Of a stretch of DNA of 64,000 nucleotides, positions 28,421 through 37,759 are shown piece after piece. Positions within the stretch are counted from its first letter, which is position 1. Every line of letters begins with the position of its first letter. A program made the position numbers and the translations under genes. Under the pieces are notes generated by a model. It was not told where the DNA came from. It did no database searches and saw nothing but the letters and a program-made list of their open reading frames with translations. Source of the DNA: Lacticaseibacillus brantae DSM 23927 (GTDB lineage Bacteria > Bacillota > Bacilli > Lactobacillales > Lactobacillaceae); assembly GCF_001436115.1 (NCBI RefSeq), contig NZ_AYZQ01000001.1, positions 62,001 through 126,000 of the forward strand, written 5' to 3'.

Positions 28421-30711
28421 CCACAATCGGCCATATGCGCAACGAATTATTATCAACATTTCGCAAAAATCAAGGCGTTGCTTATTCCACAACAACGCTG
28501 AACAAAGCCCTCAAACTGGACTCAGCTGATGATTTTAAGCTGCTTGTCCAAGCTTTGACTGGCCTTGAAAATGACAACTTAATTCACCAGAACCAAAATA
28601 ATCTTTATGTCCTCGGCGGTAAGCCGCAGCAGTTGCTCGGGGTTTTTCATGGCAACGAAAAGGGCTTTGGTTTCGTGGCGATTGAAGGTGAAGACAATGA
28701 TGCCTTTATCGCGCCACCAAATACGAACTTCGCCTTAGATGGCGATACCGTTGAAATTGCCATTACCCGGCCAGCTCGACCAGGCGATTCCCGGGGCCCA
28801 GAAGGCCGCGTGGTTTCTGTCGTTGAGCGCAAATCCACCGCATTAGTCGGAGAATATCGTCCCCTGTCTGATGAAGATCGTCAAAAGACAGGTTTCATTG
28901 GCACAGTGACAAGCCACGAGAAGAAGATGAATCGGTATCCGATTTACGTGAAAGATACTGGTACGATCCCTGAACTTGGTGACATGCTGCTGGTTAACAT
29001 TACCAGCTACCCAGACGCCGACCATCCCGATCGGATGGAGGGAATTATCGTTCAAAGTTTGGGGAATAAGAATGCTCCAGGTGTTGACGTTCTATCGCTG
29101 GTTTATGCGAACAAGATTCGCACTGAGTTCCCTGATGAAGTCATGGCTCAGACCAACGAAATTCCCGACCACGTGACTGACGCTGATCGTGTTGGGCGCC
29201 GCGATATTACTGATCAACCCGTTGTCACCATTGATGGGGATGACAGTAAAGACTTTGATGATGCGGTCGTGCTTTGGAAGTTACCTAATGGCAACTATCA
29301 TTTGGGTGTCCACATCGCTGACGTTTCTTACTATGTCACTGAAGGCTCAGCCTTGGATCAGGAAAGTTATGAACGCGGGACCAGTACGTATTTGACAGAT
29401 CGCGTGATTCCAATGCTACCATTCCGATTATCAAATGGGATTTGTTCCTTGAACCCTGACGTTGATCGACTGGCCATGTCTTGTGATATGGAAATCGACC
29501 GCTCCGGTCATGTGGTTAAGCATGAGATTTATCAAAGTGTTATCCGATCACATGCACGGTTGACCTATAATAACGTCAATAAGATTCTTGAAGGCGATGA
29601 AGTCCTGCGTGATTTATACAAGGACTTAGTACCAATGCTCGAACAAATGGGCGAATTACACGAAATTATGTACAAGATGCGCCATGGCCGCGGGGCCATT
29701 GATTTCGAAGAAACCGAAGCCCAAATCGTCGTTGATGAAGATGGTCACCCAATTGACATCGTCCTGCGTGAACGGGGCACATCTGAGAAAATGATTGAAT
29801 CCTTCATGCTGGCTGCCAATGAAACAGTAGCTGAACACTACAACACGAAGCATCTGCCATTTATTTATCGGGTGCACGAAACACCTGATGAAGACCGCAT
29901 CAAAGACTTCATGGACTTTATCGCAAGTTTCGGGATCAAGGTGACTGCACCTAAGGGTCAGACCGTGACGCCGAAAATGCTGCAACAGGTGGTCACTGAT
30001 GTGACAGACACGCCTGAAGAAGCAATGGTCAATGTGAAGTTATTGCGGAGTTTGAAGCAGGCACATTACTCTGAAGATCCACTGGGTCACTTTGGGTTAG
30101 CCGCTAAATACTACACGCACTTCACGTCACCTATTCGACGCTATCCTGACCTGATTTCTCACCGCTTAATCCGCAGTTATGCTGCTGACACGAGCGATAA
30201 GAATCAAGCCAAGTGGTCTGAGAAACTCCCAGATATCGCCTTGCAAAGTTCAACCCAAGAGCGGCGAAGCATTGATACAGAACGGGCTGTTGATGACCTG
30301 AAGAAGGCAGAATACATGCTGGATAAGGTTGGGGAAGAATTTGACGCTGTCGTGAGTTCTGTCACTAGCTTTGGGATGTTCATTGCCTTGCCTAATACGG
30401 TTGAAGGCCTTGTCCACATTTCTCGCATGAAAGATGATTATTATAGTTTCGTTGAAAGCCAAATGGCCTTAGTTGGGCAGACAACAGCCAAAACTTACCG
30501 GATTGGCCAGCCATTACGCGTCAAGCTGGATAATGTCGATGTGGACCAACGCCAAATCGATTTCTCCTTGGTGCCCAGTGATGACACGCCTACCAGTAAT
30601 CTCGGCGAATTAGTTAAGCCTCAGCCACGGCGTGCGCCCCGTGACCACAAGCCTAGCCAAGGTGGTCGTCCGAATAAGAATAACCAAAATCGAAACACTC
30701 GCTCAAAATAG
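28417..30711 (+). CDS. rnr: ribonuclease R
   Basis: 3'-5' exoribonuclease that degrades structured RNA and works with tmRNA-SmpB in trans-translation. The 764-residue protein has an N-terminal winged-helix and cold-shock region, the RNB catalytic motif DGDDSKDFDDAV with four metal aspartates, a C-terminal S1 domain (VVSSVTSFGMFIALPN) and a basic, Q/N-rich tail. It overlaps the esterase stop (ATGA) and is followed 13 bases later by smpB, a functional pairing. Confidence 0.97.
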   Translation: MTTIGHMRNELLSTFRKNQGVAYSTTTLNKALKLDSADDFKLLVQALTGLENDNLIHQNQNNLYVLGGKPQQLLGVFHGNEKGFGFVAIEGEDNDAFIAPPNTNFALDGDTVEIAITRPARPGDSRGPEGRVVSVVERKSTALVGEYRPLSDEDRQKTGFIGTVTSHEKKMNRYPIYVKDTGTIPELGDMLLVNITSYPDADHPDRMEGIIVQSLGNKNAPGVDVLSLVYANKIRTEFPDEVMAQTNEIPDHVTDADRVGRRDITDQPVVTIDGDDSKDFDDAVVLWKLPNGNYHLGVHIADVSYYVTEGSALDQESYERGTSTYLTDRVIPMLPFRLSNGICSLNPDVDRLAMSCDMEIDRSGHVVKHEIYQSVIRSHARLTYNNVNKILEGDEVLRDLYKDLVPMLEQMGELHEIMYKMRHGRGAIDFEETEAQIVVDEDGHPIDIVLRERGTSEKMIESFMLAANETVAEHYNTKHLPFIYRVHETPDEDRIKDFMDFIASFGIKVTAPKGQTVTPKMLQQVVTDVTDTPEEAMVNVKLLRSLKQAHYSEDPLGHFGLAAKYYTHFTSPIRRYPDLISHRLIRSYAADTSDKNQAKWSEKLPDIALQSSTQERRSIDTERAVDDLKKAEYMLDKVGEEFDAVVSSVTSFGMFIALPNTVEGLVHISRMKDDYYSFVESQMALVGQTTAKTYRIGQPLRVKLDNVDVDQRQIDFSLVPSDDTPTSNLGELVKPQPRRAPRDHKPSQGGRPNKNNQNRNTRSK

Positions 30712-30724
30712 GTGGTGAGATCCG

Positions 30725-31198
30725 ATGAAGAAACAAAAGCCAAAGCCAACTAACTTGTTAGCTCAGAACAAGAAGGCCGGTCACGATTACAACATTCTCG
30801 AGACCTATGAAGCTGGAATTGCCTTGAGCGGCACTGAAATCAAATCGGTTCGGGCGGGTAAAGTGAACTTAAAGGATGGTTTTGCCCGGATTCGTAACGG
30901 GGAAGCCTGGCTCGAAAATGTGCACATTAGTCCATACAAGGAAGGCAATCAGTTTAATGCTGATCCATTGCGCAATCGTAAACTTTTGTTGCACAAGAAA
31001 GAAATTAGTAAGTTGACTGGTGTCGTTCAAGAAAAAGGGACGACATTGATCCCCTTGCGCATGTATTTGAAACATGGCTATGCCAAGGTCTTGATTGGTG
31101 TGGGTCAAGGGAAGAAGCTGTTTGATAAGCGGGAAACCTTGAAACGTAAAGACCAAGACCGGGAAATGCAGCGCGCGTTGAAAAACGCTCGCAACTAA
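30725..31198 (+). CDS. smpB: SsrA-binding protein
   Basis: Binds tmRNA and brings it to stalled ribosomes. The 157-residue protein has the SmpB core ([24 protein letters not shown]) and a basic C-terminal tail ([21 protein letters not shown]) that occupies the mRNA channel. It lies directly after rnr and ends in a strong bidirectional terminator. No ssrA gene was recognised in this window. Confidence 0.97.
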   Translation: MKKQKPKPTNLLAQNKKAGHDYNILETYEAGIALSGTEIKSVRAGKVNLKDGFARIRNGEAWLENVHISPYKEGNQFNADPLRNRKLLLHKKEISKLTGVVQEKGTTLIPLRMYLKHGYAKVLIGVGQGKKLFDKRETLKRKDQDREMQRALKNARN

Positions 31199-31239
31199 AA
31201 AAACTACGGCAACCAGAAATTGGTTGCCGTAGTTTTTTT
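31197..31239. terminator. bidirectional terminator between smpB and the EAL gene
   Basis: A 14-bp perfect stem (AAACTACGGCAACC with its complement), with A and T runs on both sides, between convergent genes. Confidence 0.92.
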
Positions 31240-31240
31240 G

Positions 31241-31927
31241 TTATTCAGGATCGTCAGGGGCAAGTTTCAGCAAATGCGGTTTACCGTAGTAATAGCCTTG
31301 CCGCAAATCTAGCGCCATTTTATTGGCCCAGTAATCGTCATCTTCGTTCTCAACACCTTCAAGAATGAAGCGAAAGGCATGTTCTTGGGCGAGGTGCTGC
31401 CAGAAAGCGACGTGTTCTTCGGCTGAAGCCATTTCTAAGTGCTCGTGGCCATTCTGCAAGGCGTATTTCATTTCGCTGGTGAATGGCAAGAGAGGCTCAA
31501 TTTCAGGCCAAGTGTTGTCGCCGGTCCCAACATCATCAAGCGATAGTTCAATGCCCAAATCAGTTAAGACAGAAGCAACCTCGAGTAGCTGTGCCATAGG
31601 TACTGGTGGCGTGACGGGTTCTTCGATCAGTTCAACCACTAACCGGACGGGGCGCAAGATTCCCTGCGCCGCAATCAGGGCCGCAATCAAGTTGCCGTCA
31701 ATAATTTGGGTGCGGTTGACATTGACCGAGACGGAGCCGATTTTGAGGGACAATTTCTTGGCCGTTTCAACCAATGTGTCCGCAATGAGGCTTGCCGGCA
31801 GGTCGCTGAATGAGGCTGGTGGTTCCCAATGGTCTTTAACGTAGGTTTTCATCAACAATTCATAGCCGACCAGCGAATGATTGTAGACGTTGAGTTGAGG
31901 TTGGATAAAGTAGCGATATATGCTCAT
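31241..31927 (-). CDS. EAL-domain protein, putative c-di-GMP phosphodiesterase
   Basis: A 228-residue stand-alone EAL domain. The motifs are in order: YELLM in place of EAL, VSVNVNRTQ (metal asparagine), VVELIEE, LSLDDVGTGDN (the DDFGTG metal motif), a lysine in SEMKYAL, FILEGVEN and QGYYYGKP. The main metal residues appear kept, so hydrolysis of cyclic-di-GMP is plausible, although ELL for EAL and the short length leave room for a degenerate sensor. No membrane segment or partner domain is present. A GGDEF protein is encoded 1.5 kb away. Confidence 0.85.
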   Translation of the reverse strand: MSIYRYFIQPQLNVYNHSLVGYELLMKTYVKDHWEPPASFSDLPASLIADTLVETAKKLSLKIGSVSVNVNRTQIIDGNLIAALIAAQGILRPVRLVVELIEEPVTPPVPMAQLLEVASVLTDLGIELSLDDVGTGDNTWPEIEPLLPFTSEMKYALQNGHEHLEMASAEEHVAFWQHLAQEHAFRFILEGVENEDDDYWANKMALDLRQGYYYGKPHLLKLAPDDPE

Positions 31928-32018
31928 TTAGGTCACACGATCTTTCTTATTTGTGAATCACTGTACTTAGTTTACCGGCATTGTCCGGGAAACGCAAACC
32001 GGAGTTGTGCTGCCAGTA

Positions 32019-32046
32019 TTGATTAATTTCAATAAACAGATAAAAT
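32019..32046 (+). promoter_or_regulatory. NADH oxidase promoter with two dyads
   Basis: TTGATT and TAAAAT are separated by 16 bases. TATTGA/TCAATA (32018-32035) covers the -35, and AATATTG/CAATATT (32044-32065) follows the -10. Either could be an operator. Confidence 0.55.
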
Positions 32047-32076
32047 ATTGTTAGTTTGCAATATTGGAGGAAGCCC

Positions 32077-33420
32077 ATGAAAGTTGTTGTAATTGGCTGT
32101 ACCCATGCTGGGACCGCGGCAGTGAAAGAAATCTTGAATTCGCATCCTGAAACGGAAGTAACTGTCTACGAACGTAATGACAATATCTCGTTTCTTTCGT
32201 GTGGGATTGCCTTGTACTTAGATGGTCAGGTCAAAACCTTAGAGGAAATGTTCTACGCTTCTGCTGACGAATTACGCGCCATGGGCGCCACTGTGCGATT
32301 GCGGCACGATGTACTAAAAGTAGACGCTGCCGAAAAGACTTTAACCGCCCAAGATATGGATTCCTATGCGATTCTACACGACAGTTTTGACAAATTGATT
32401 GTCGCAACGGGCTCCGCGGTTTCAGTTCCGCCTTTACAAGGTATCGACCACCAGCGCGTTTTATTATGTAAGACTTATTTACAAGCCAAGGCAGTCTATG
32501 ACACTGCTCAAGAAAATCATGACATTGCACTGATTGGTGGTGGCTATGTCAATGTTGAATTGGCGGAAAGCTATCGCAAAACTGGTCATGAAGTGACACT
32601 GTACCAAAGTCGGGACCAATTATTACCCAATTACTTAGACACAGATATGGCTGTCCGCGTGGCCCAACTGCTTGCGGACAATGGTGTGCGGATCCAATTG
32701 AATCACCGCGTTAATGGCTTCACTGAAGACGAGACTGGCTTAACCATTGAAACGAATCAAGGGGACTATCGCGCTGATTTAGCCATCGTTTCCACTGGGT
32801 TTGTCCCCCAGACTGACCTTCTGCGCGGTCAGGTGGCTTTAGATCGGTCAGGTGCCATTATTACTGACGAGTATGGGCGTGCCTCTAATCACGATATTTT
32901 TGCGGCCGGGGATTCCCGGGTGTCACGGTTTAATGCGACCGGCAACAATGCTTATCTTCCGAATGCTTCTAACGCTGTGCGGCAGGGACTGCTTGCGGGG
33001 ATTAATGTGTTCGGCGAATTGCGGGCGGACATGGGGACACAAGGTACCAGCGCGATGATGCTGTTCGGCTATACCTTGGCGACCACTGGGATTACACTGG
33101 GTAATGCCAAATTGCGGGGGATTGACGCTGCGAGCACCACGTTTGTCGATATGTACCGGCCAGAATTTATGCCAACGACTGACGAAATTACGATTACACT
33201 GGTTTATGAGAAACAGACACGCCGAATCCTAGGGGCCCAGATGCTCAGTAAGCACGAAATTTCACAGTCCGCTAACACGCTTTCCTTGGCTATTCAAAAC
33301 CAGAATACACTTGACGACTTAGCGTTTGTCGACATGTTGTTCCAACCCAATTATGATCGGCCATTTAATTATTTGAATCTAGCAGCCCAGCAGGCATTAA
33401 AAGCAGAGGGCTTGTTATAG
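32077..33420 (+). CDS. nox: NADH oxidase, FAD-dependent pyridine nucleotide-disulfide family (probably water-forming)
   Basis: A 447-residue flavoprotein that reoxidises NADH with O2. The N-terminus VVVIGCTHAGT is the FAD motif of this family, and C42 in FLSCGIAL is the single redox-active cysteine of NADH oxidases and peroxidases. A second nucleotide motif is IALIGGGYVNVELAE, and AAGDS is near residue 280. GGAGGAA precedes the ATG. NADH peroxidase and CoA-disulfide reductase share this layout, so water-forming Nox is the best but not the only reading. It lies between the EAL and GGDEF genes. Confidence 0.88.
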   Translation: MKVVVIGCTHAGTAAVKEILNSHPETEVTVYERNDNISFLSCGIALYLDGQVKTLEEMFYASADELRAMGATVRLRHDVLKVDAAEKTLTAQDMDSYAILHDSFDKLIVATGSAVSVPPLQGIDHQRVLLCKTYLQAKAVYDTAQENHDIALIGGGYVNVELAESYRKTGHEVTLYQSRDQLLPNYLDTDMAVRVAQLLADNGVRIQLNHRVNGFTEDETGLTIETNQGDYRADLAIVSTGFVPQTDLLRGQVALDRSGAIITDEYGRASNHDIFAAGDSRVSRFNATGNNAYLPNASNAVRQGLLAGINVFGELRADMGTQGTSAMMLFGYTLATTGITLGNAKLRGIDAASTTFVDMYRPEFMPTTDEITITLVYEKQTRRILGAQMLSKHEISQSANTLSLAIQNQNTLDDLAFVDMLFQPNYDRPFNYLNLAAQQALKAEGLL

Positions 33421-33438
33421 AAGTTTGGAGTGGAGAAC

Positions 33439-34584
33439 TTGATTCAGTCAACAGTGCTTGTCGTCATCACTGATATTTTCTGGGTGTTGGGCGTCATCTT
33501 AGTCTACCAATTTCTTATGCGCACGCTTTCTAATCCCACAGAGACTCATCATGGGGCCATGTCAGTCTTGGGCTTGGAATGGTTAAGTATCGCATATTTT
33601 GGTGTCATTTCGATTTATTTAGAGTTGCTCAGCCAGCAAGCGGGTAACAGTTTAATGTTTAATAATTTTAGGGTTATTTTTCTCTTGTTTACGACGGCAT
33701 TTCTAAGTACGGGTGATGCACTCGTGCTTTTGGCTGTGGGGACTGGGGCTAGGTTGGCCGTTTTTGGGGTTAGCGCTGCTAGCCTCTGGTTAAACGGGAT
33801 TTTTGCCGCCATTGGCTTGGTGATGATAGCTGCCAAACGGCTCTCCTGGTTAAAGACAGGCTGGTTTTTAACTTTGGGTTTCATCCTGACCAGTTGCAGT
33901 TGGTGGGCGGTCAGTCTTTGGGGAGCAAGCGTCGGCCTGTCGTTGACCGGCATTCATCCGGTATTGGCTTCAGTGGAGTTGGCCATTCTTTTGGCCGGGG
34001 TGTATTACGCCCTGACAGTACTGACGCAGACCAACGAATTCATGTGGGAAATGACTCGGATGGCAACGACCGATGCGTTGACCCAATTGCACAATTATAA
34101 TGATTTCTCGCAGTCCTATGCCGAAATTGTCGCCCACGAGCGTGAGGTTGACGGCGACCTGGCTGTGGTTGCATTAGACATTGATCATTTTAAGGCTATC
34201 AATGACCATTATGGCCATCCAGCGGGAAATGCAGTTTTACGTTATTTGGGCGTCACCTTGACCAAAATTGCCTCCCCAGAGGTTCGGCCTTATCGGATTG
34301 GCGGGGAAGAATTCGAATTGATTATTACTGGCCATAGCCGGGCCAGGGTTGCTGCAATTATCAGTAGTATTCAGCACGTAATCGAGACGCAACCGGCGTT
34401 TTATAATGATCAGCCAATTCAAGTGACAATTTCCATTGGTGTTGCTTGGGCTCAGAATGAAGCTTATCAGCCGGATCAATTGTTTGAACGCGCCGATAGC
34501 ATGCTCTATGAAGCTAAGCGTAGTGGCCGGAATCAAGCAAAATTCGACCAGGCTTTTGATCATGTTGCAAGAGTCACTCATTAA
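33439..34584 (+). CDS. membrane-bound GGDEF diguanylate cyclase
   Basis: Residues 1-190 hold about six membrane segments. The rest is a GGDEF domain with DIDHFKAINDHYGHPAGN (substrate and metal) and the active motif RIGGEEF. The RxxD inhibitory site, expected five residues before GGEEF, is replaced by SPEV, so feedback by c-di-GMP is unlikely. The TTG at 33439 is chosen because GGAG lies eight bases upstream; the GTG at 33430 is an alternative. It follows nox after 18 bases and is probably co-transcribed with it. Confidence 0.88.
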   Translation: MIQSTVLVVITDIFWVLGVILVYQFLMRTLSNPTETHHGAMSVLGLEWLSIAYFGVISIYLELLSQQAGNSLMFNNFRVIFLLFTTAFLSTGDALVLLAVGTGARLAVFGVSAASLWLNGIFAAIGLVMIAAKRLSWLKTGWFLTLGFILTSCSWWAVSLWGASVGLSLTGIHPVLASVELAILLAGVYYALTVLTQTNEFMWEMTRMATTDALTQLHNYNDFSQSYAEIVAHEREVDGDLAVVALDIDHFKAINDHYGHPAGNAVLRYLGVTLTKIASPEVRPYRIGGEEFELIITGHSRARVAAIISSIQHVIETQPAFYNDQPIQVTISIGVAWAQNEAYQPDQLFERADSMLYEAKRSGRNQAKFDQAFDHVARVTH

Positions 34585-34614
34585 GCGATTAGCCTATGGC
34601 TGGTCGTTTTTGTT

Positions 34615-34642
34615 TTGCCTTTGTGACATTGACAGGTACACT
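34615..34642 (+). promoter_or_regulatory. possible promoter of the small gene at 34667
   Basis: TTGCCT and TACACT are separated by 16 bases. Confidence 0.4.
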
Positions 34643-34666
34643 AGAGGCAATTAAGGGGCGGCAGAC

Positions 34667-34891
34667 ATGGAGATTGTGGTTTTTTGGTTGATTGTGGTGC
34701 TAGTCGTACTGGCAATGCTAGCATTATTGGTATTCCTAACGCTGGGCATTGCGGGCTCAGAGTTTTGGCGCCGGTACTGGGCCTATTATCAGAATGAATA
34801 CGCCCAAGATCGACCTGGCTGGCGGAACACAAAGGCTGTCTTAGCGATTAGTTGGCGGGCCCTGCTGGCAGGTTTAGGCGGCAATATCTAG
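34667..34891 (+). CDS. small single-pass membrane protein of unknown function
   Basis: A 74-residue protein with one long N-terminal membrane segment (residues 4-34) and a tail rich in W, Y and R. An AGGGGCGG-type site precedes the ATG at suitable distance. I recognise no family. A repeat-type terminator hairpin follows eight bases after the stop. It may be transcribed from the promoter at 34615 or from the nox unit. Confidence 0.55.
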   Translation: MEIVVFWLIVVLVVLAMLALLVFLTLGIAGSEFWRRYWAYYQNEYAQDRPGWRNTKAVLAISWRALLAGLGGNI

Positions 34892-34898
34892 GCAATAT

Positions 34899-34942
34899 AA
34901 AGGGGTTGTGACAAAACTACGTTTTGTCACAAACCCCTTTTT
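34899..34942. repeat. dispersed repeat, module A copy 1 (terminator hairpin)
   Basis: GGGGTTGTGACAAAAC and its complement flank the loop TAC and end in a T run. The inner core (TTGTGACAAAAC, TAC, GTTTTGTCACAA) is identical to that at 41905-41948. It terminates the small gene and, on the other strand, the gene at 35098. Confidence 0.8.
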
Positions 34943-34952
34943 GAATTTCCGA

Positions 34953-34998
34953 TTTGCTGACTTGGCGTCCTCGCCAAGGGCAAAGCAAGTTGGGCACA
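34953..34998. repeat. dispersed repeat, module B copy 1
   Basis: A 46-base element that starts TTTGCTGA and has a CTTGGCG-TCCT-CGCCAAG hairpin, then a tail ending TTGGGCACA. It is identical to 42049-42094 except for one base. It lies between convergent genes. The remainder of 34999-35097 shows nothing recognisable. Confidence 0.8.
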
Positions 34999-35097
34999 GG
35001 TTGTTGCGAGTTTGAACACATTATGGGATTGATTCAAAGGCCTAAGTTCGGGCTTTATCATCAATCCTTGTTAATCCTCATTCTCAAAGCTTCTTTA

Positions 35098-36327
35098 TCA
35101 TTGTTCATCAATTGTGTAGAACAGATCACGCTCGGGCATGAGAACTTCGGCGCGAGTTTCATTATCTAGGGTTTCCGCCATCCGTTCTGGATGAAATGAA
35201 TGCCAAGGGACGATGATTTTGGGATTCACCATTTTGGCCAAGGTAATTAAATCTTCGCGAAAGGCGTGCCCGGAAGCAGATAGGAATTGTAAGGGGATGT
35301 TATGTGCTTTCAGCCAGTCTTGCAACTGCTGGAAGCGGGGATCGTAATCTCCAAGCGGCTCGCCATTACTATGCACATAGACTGAGACAGGTAGTTCAGC
35401 TAACAATTCCAAATTGGCGAACTGGTTTTCCAAGACGAATTTAGCCGGTTCTGCTTTAATATCTCCAAGACTGACCGTATCGTTTAACACGGCAGTGGGG
35501 CGGTTGCCAGTAATGTCTTCCAGAATCTTAGCATCAGTGGGCGCAAAGACCATTTGACGGCCCTGGCTGGCTGCTGTCGCTACAAAGGCTTGCAAGCGTT
35601 CGTAGTTACGCTGGTAGGGGTTGACGACGACTAATTGGCTTGCTGCCTCAAGTGTCTGAGCAAAAGCTGTTTGCAGCGATGCTTCACTGAGAGGCACACT
35701 TGGTTGGCTTTGATCCTCAACCGGTGCGGCAGTGTCAAACGAGAACGTCGTGCCTTCGAGCATGAAGAGCGACAATTTAGCTTCATTAAAAATCTGTGCC
35801 CAATGGTCAACGTTTTGGCGGTGTGGACCATTGAGCCGGACATCTCCAGAATGACCATAACGATGGCGGCCGTCATCGACCAGTAGGGCCATGACGCCTG
35901 GTTCATCATGATCACTCGCAAACCCTGTCACTGTGAAGTCGCCAATTGTCACTGGTGTTTCAAATGGTAGGGGGTTGAGGTTATCGACTGGCGCCTCGAT
36001 GCCTTGGGCAATCAACGACTGATAGAGCCGGTAAGAGGGCTCAGAAAGGTAAATGGGAATATCAGCCTGCAAATATTGGAGCGCGCCCATGTGGTCAATA
36101 TGCAGGTGAGAAATGAAAATAGCTTCGTGGTCGAACTTATCTGGTTGGTTGAAGAACAACTCTGGAACGTTAGGCAGCTTACCATTGGCGATGGCCGATT
36201 CCACAGTTTCGTCGGTCAGATCACTGGCCACCCCAAAGTCCATGATGACGCGACTATTGCCATTACTGAATTCAACGATGTTGCCGCCAATTGTGTCTAA
36301 CCCATTTAAAAAACGCACTTCTGTCAA
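35098..36327 (-). CDS. MBL-fold hydrolase, RNase J-like
   Basis: A 410-residue metallo-beta-lactamase-fold protein with the metal motif SHLHIDHMG (H74, H76, D78, H79), a second histidine motif (ASDHDEPG), the aspartate of GHSGD and a C-terminal ASGHAFREDL/VPWHSFHPE region as in RNase J and beta-CASP enzymes. It is shorter than true RNase J (about 555 residues) and lacks its C-terminal domain, so it is a paralogue of unknown substrate. The TTG at 36327 follows GAGG at seven bases; a GTG at 36336 is possible but too close to it. Confidence 0.85.
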   Translation of the reverse strand: MTEVRFLNGLDTIGGNIVEFSNGNSRVIMDFGVASDLTDETVESAIANGKLPNVPELFFNQPDKFDHEAIFISHLHIDHMGALQYLQADIPIYLSEPSYRLYQSLIAQGIEAPVDNLNPLPFETPVTIGDFTVTGFASDHDEPGVMALLVDDGRHRYGHSGDVRLNGPHRQNVDHWAQIFNEAKLSLFMLEGTTFSFDTAAPVEDQSQPSVPLSEASLQTAFAQTLEAASQLVVVNPYQRNYERLQAFVATAASQGRQMVFAPTDAKILEDITGNRPTAVLNDTVSLGDIKAEPAKFVLENQFANLELLAELPVSVYVHSNGEPLGDYDPRFQQLQDWLKAHNIPLQFLSASGHAFREDLITLAKMVNPKIIVPWHSFHPERMAETLDNETRAEVLMPERDLFYTIDEQ

Positions 36328-36392
36328 AGGATTCACCTCGTTTTAGTTTCGTTTTAAGATTACCACAAACCGTGCTGGCTCGCTCGACCTAC

Positions 36393-36425
36393 AAAAAAAG
36401 CCTCTGCCAATTGGCAGAGGCTTTT
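36393..36425. terminator. bidirectional terminator after the Ugp-type operon
   Basis: AAGCCTCTGCC and GGCAGAGGCTT pair around AATT, with A and T runs. On the minus strand it ends the transporter operon. Confidence 0.88.
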
Positions 36426-36433
36426 GGATATCA

Positions 36434-37759
36434 TTATTGATTGCTCTTGATGATGGTTTCGGTTTGATTTTGTAAGGTGCCTAAGGCCTTGCGGGTTGAT
36501 TCGTGCTTAGTCAACATGGCGTCAACGGCAGTTAACAAGTCATTCCGGTATTCAGAGAAGCCAACAAAGGCAGTTGATTGGAATCCAAATGGTAATGAAT
36601 CAACGGCAGCTTTAGCAGTAGGATCCTTCTTCAAGTAATCTTGGAAAGATTGATCTTCTAAAGCAGACTTCCGTAATGGAACATAACCGGTTAATTCAGC
36701 CCATTTAGCCGTTACAGGCTTGCTCATTAAGTACTTCATGAATGCCCAAGCGGCTTTCTTCTGATCAGCAGTCGCACTCTTGAACATTACAATGTCGTTT
36801 CCGGCTAATTCAGTTGCCTTTTCACTCTTGTATGAAGGTAATGGCATTGTGCCCCATTCGAGATCCTTAGGTGCGCCTTGCTTCATGTGGGTAATCCCAG
36901 CGGATGAGCCAGCGTAGAAGAGGGTCTTGCCAGAAGTGAAGTTCTTGTCCCCATAAATATCTTCACCAGCAGTCTTGGCAGTACCATCATTAACCATGTC
37001 CATGATTAAGTTGGCAGCTTCAAGTGACTTCTTGGAATCAACATTAACTTTGAAACTCTTTGGTGAAACCAATGGATTGCCGGCTTGGCGAGCTAAGCCT
37101 TCAAATTCCATATCGAAACTCTTATCAAAGCCAACAGCAGCAACACCCTTAGACTTGATTTGTTGACCAATCTTTTGGATGTCTTCCCAACTCGTTGGCA
37201 TCTTGACGCCCAGTTTGTCCATTAAGGTTTTGTTGTAATACATAATCCGCGTCGACTTACTCATTGGGATGCTGTAATACTTGCCTTCATACTTTGAAGA
37301 ATTCAAGAAAGCAGGATAGATATCCTTCAAATCAGCACTGGTTAATTTGTTACTGCCATCGATCATATAAGCATCAAGAGGTTCGATGAAGCCTTGCTTA
37401 CTGTAGTCTGGCACGGTGGTGTAAGTTGTTTGTGCAATCACAGGTAAACTCTTGGACTTGGCCGCAGCCATAATCTTTTGTTGCAAGGTGGTGTAGTTCC
37501 CTTGTGCGGTGCCGACAACTTTATATTGGCTTTGTGACTTGTTGAAGTCTGAAATGATTTCATTCAGCGCTTTTTGGTAAGGGCCGGTCATCCCATGCCA
37601 GAACGAGATGGTCGTGACTTTGCCGTCACCCGAAGACTTATCTGAGGTGCTAGAGTTGGAGTTACCAGCACCACAAGCGGTGAGCAGCGCCACCAGAGAA
37701 ACGGTTAATGCACCAAGTAAAACTTTACCCAAGCAATTCTTTTTCATTTTTTGTATCAT
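36434..37759 (-). CDS. ABC transporter substrate-binding lipoprotein, UgpB-like
   Basis: A 441-residue extracellular binding protein. The N-terminus has positive charges, a hydrophobic stretch and the lipobox LTAC with C29, so it is lipid-anchored by Lgt. The mature protein begins with a serine- and glycine-rich linker, then TTISFWHGMTG and VVGTAQGNY, which resemble the WHSM and GNY regions of the sn-glycerol-3-phosphate binding protein UgpB. Glycerol phosphate or glycerophosphodiester uptake is therefore likelier than sugar uptake, but this is inferred. The start overlaps the preceding permease gene by four bases; MKKNCLG at 37747 is another possible start. Confidence 0.88.
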   Translation of the reverse strand: MIQKMKKNCLGKVLLGALTVSLVALLTACGAGNSNSSTSDKSSGDGKVTTISFWHGMTGPYQKALNEIISDFNKSQSQYKVVGTAQGNYTTLQQKIMAAAKSKSLPVIAQTTYTTVPDYSKQGFIEPLDAYMIDGSNKLTSADLKDIYPAFLNSSKYEGKYYSIPMSKSTRIMYYNKTLMDKLGVKMPTSWEDIQKIGQQIKSKGVAAVGFDKSFDMEFEGLARQAGNPLVSPKSFKVNVDSKKSLEAANLIMDMVNDGTAKTAGEDIYGDKNFTSGKTLFYAGSSAGITHMKQGAPKDLEWGTMPLPSYKSEKATELAGNDIVMFKSATADQKKAAWAFMKYLMSKPVTAKWAELTGYVPLRKSALEDQSFQDYLKKDPTAKAAVDSLPFGFQSTAFVGFSEYRNDLLTAVDAMLTKHESTRKALGTLQNQTETIIKSNQ

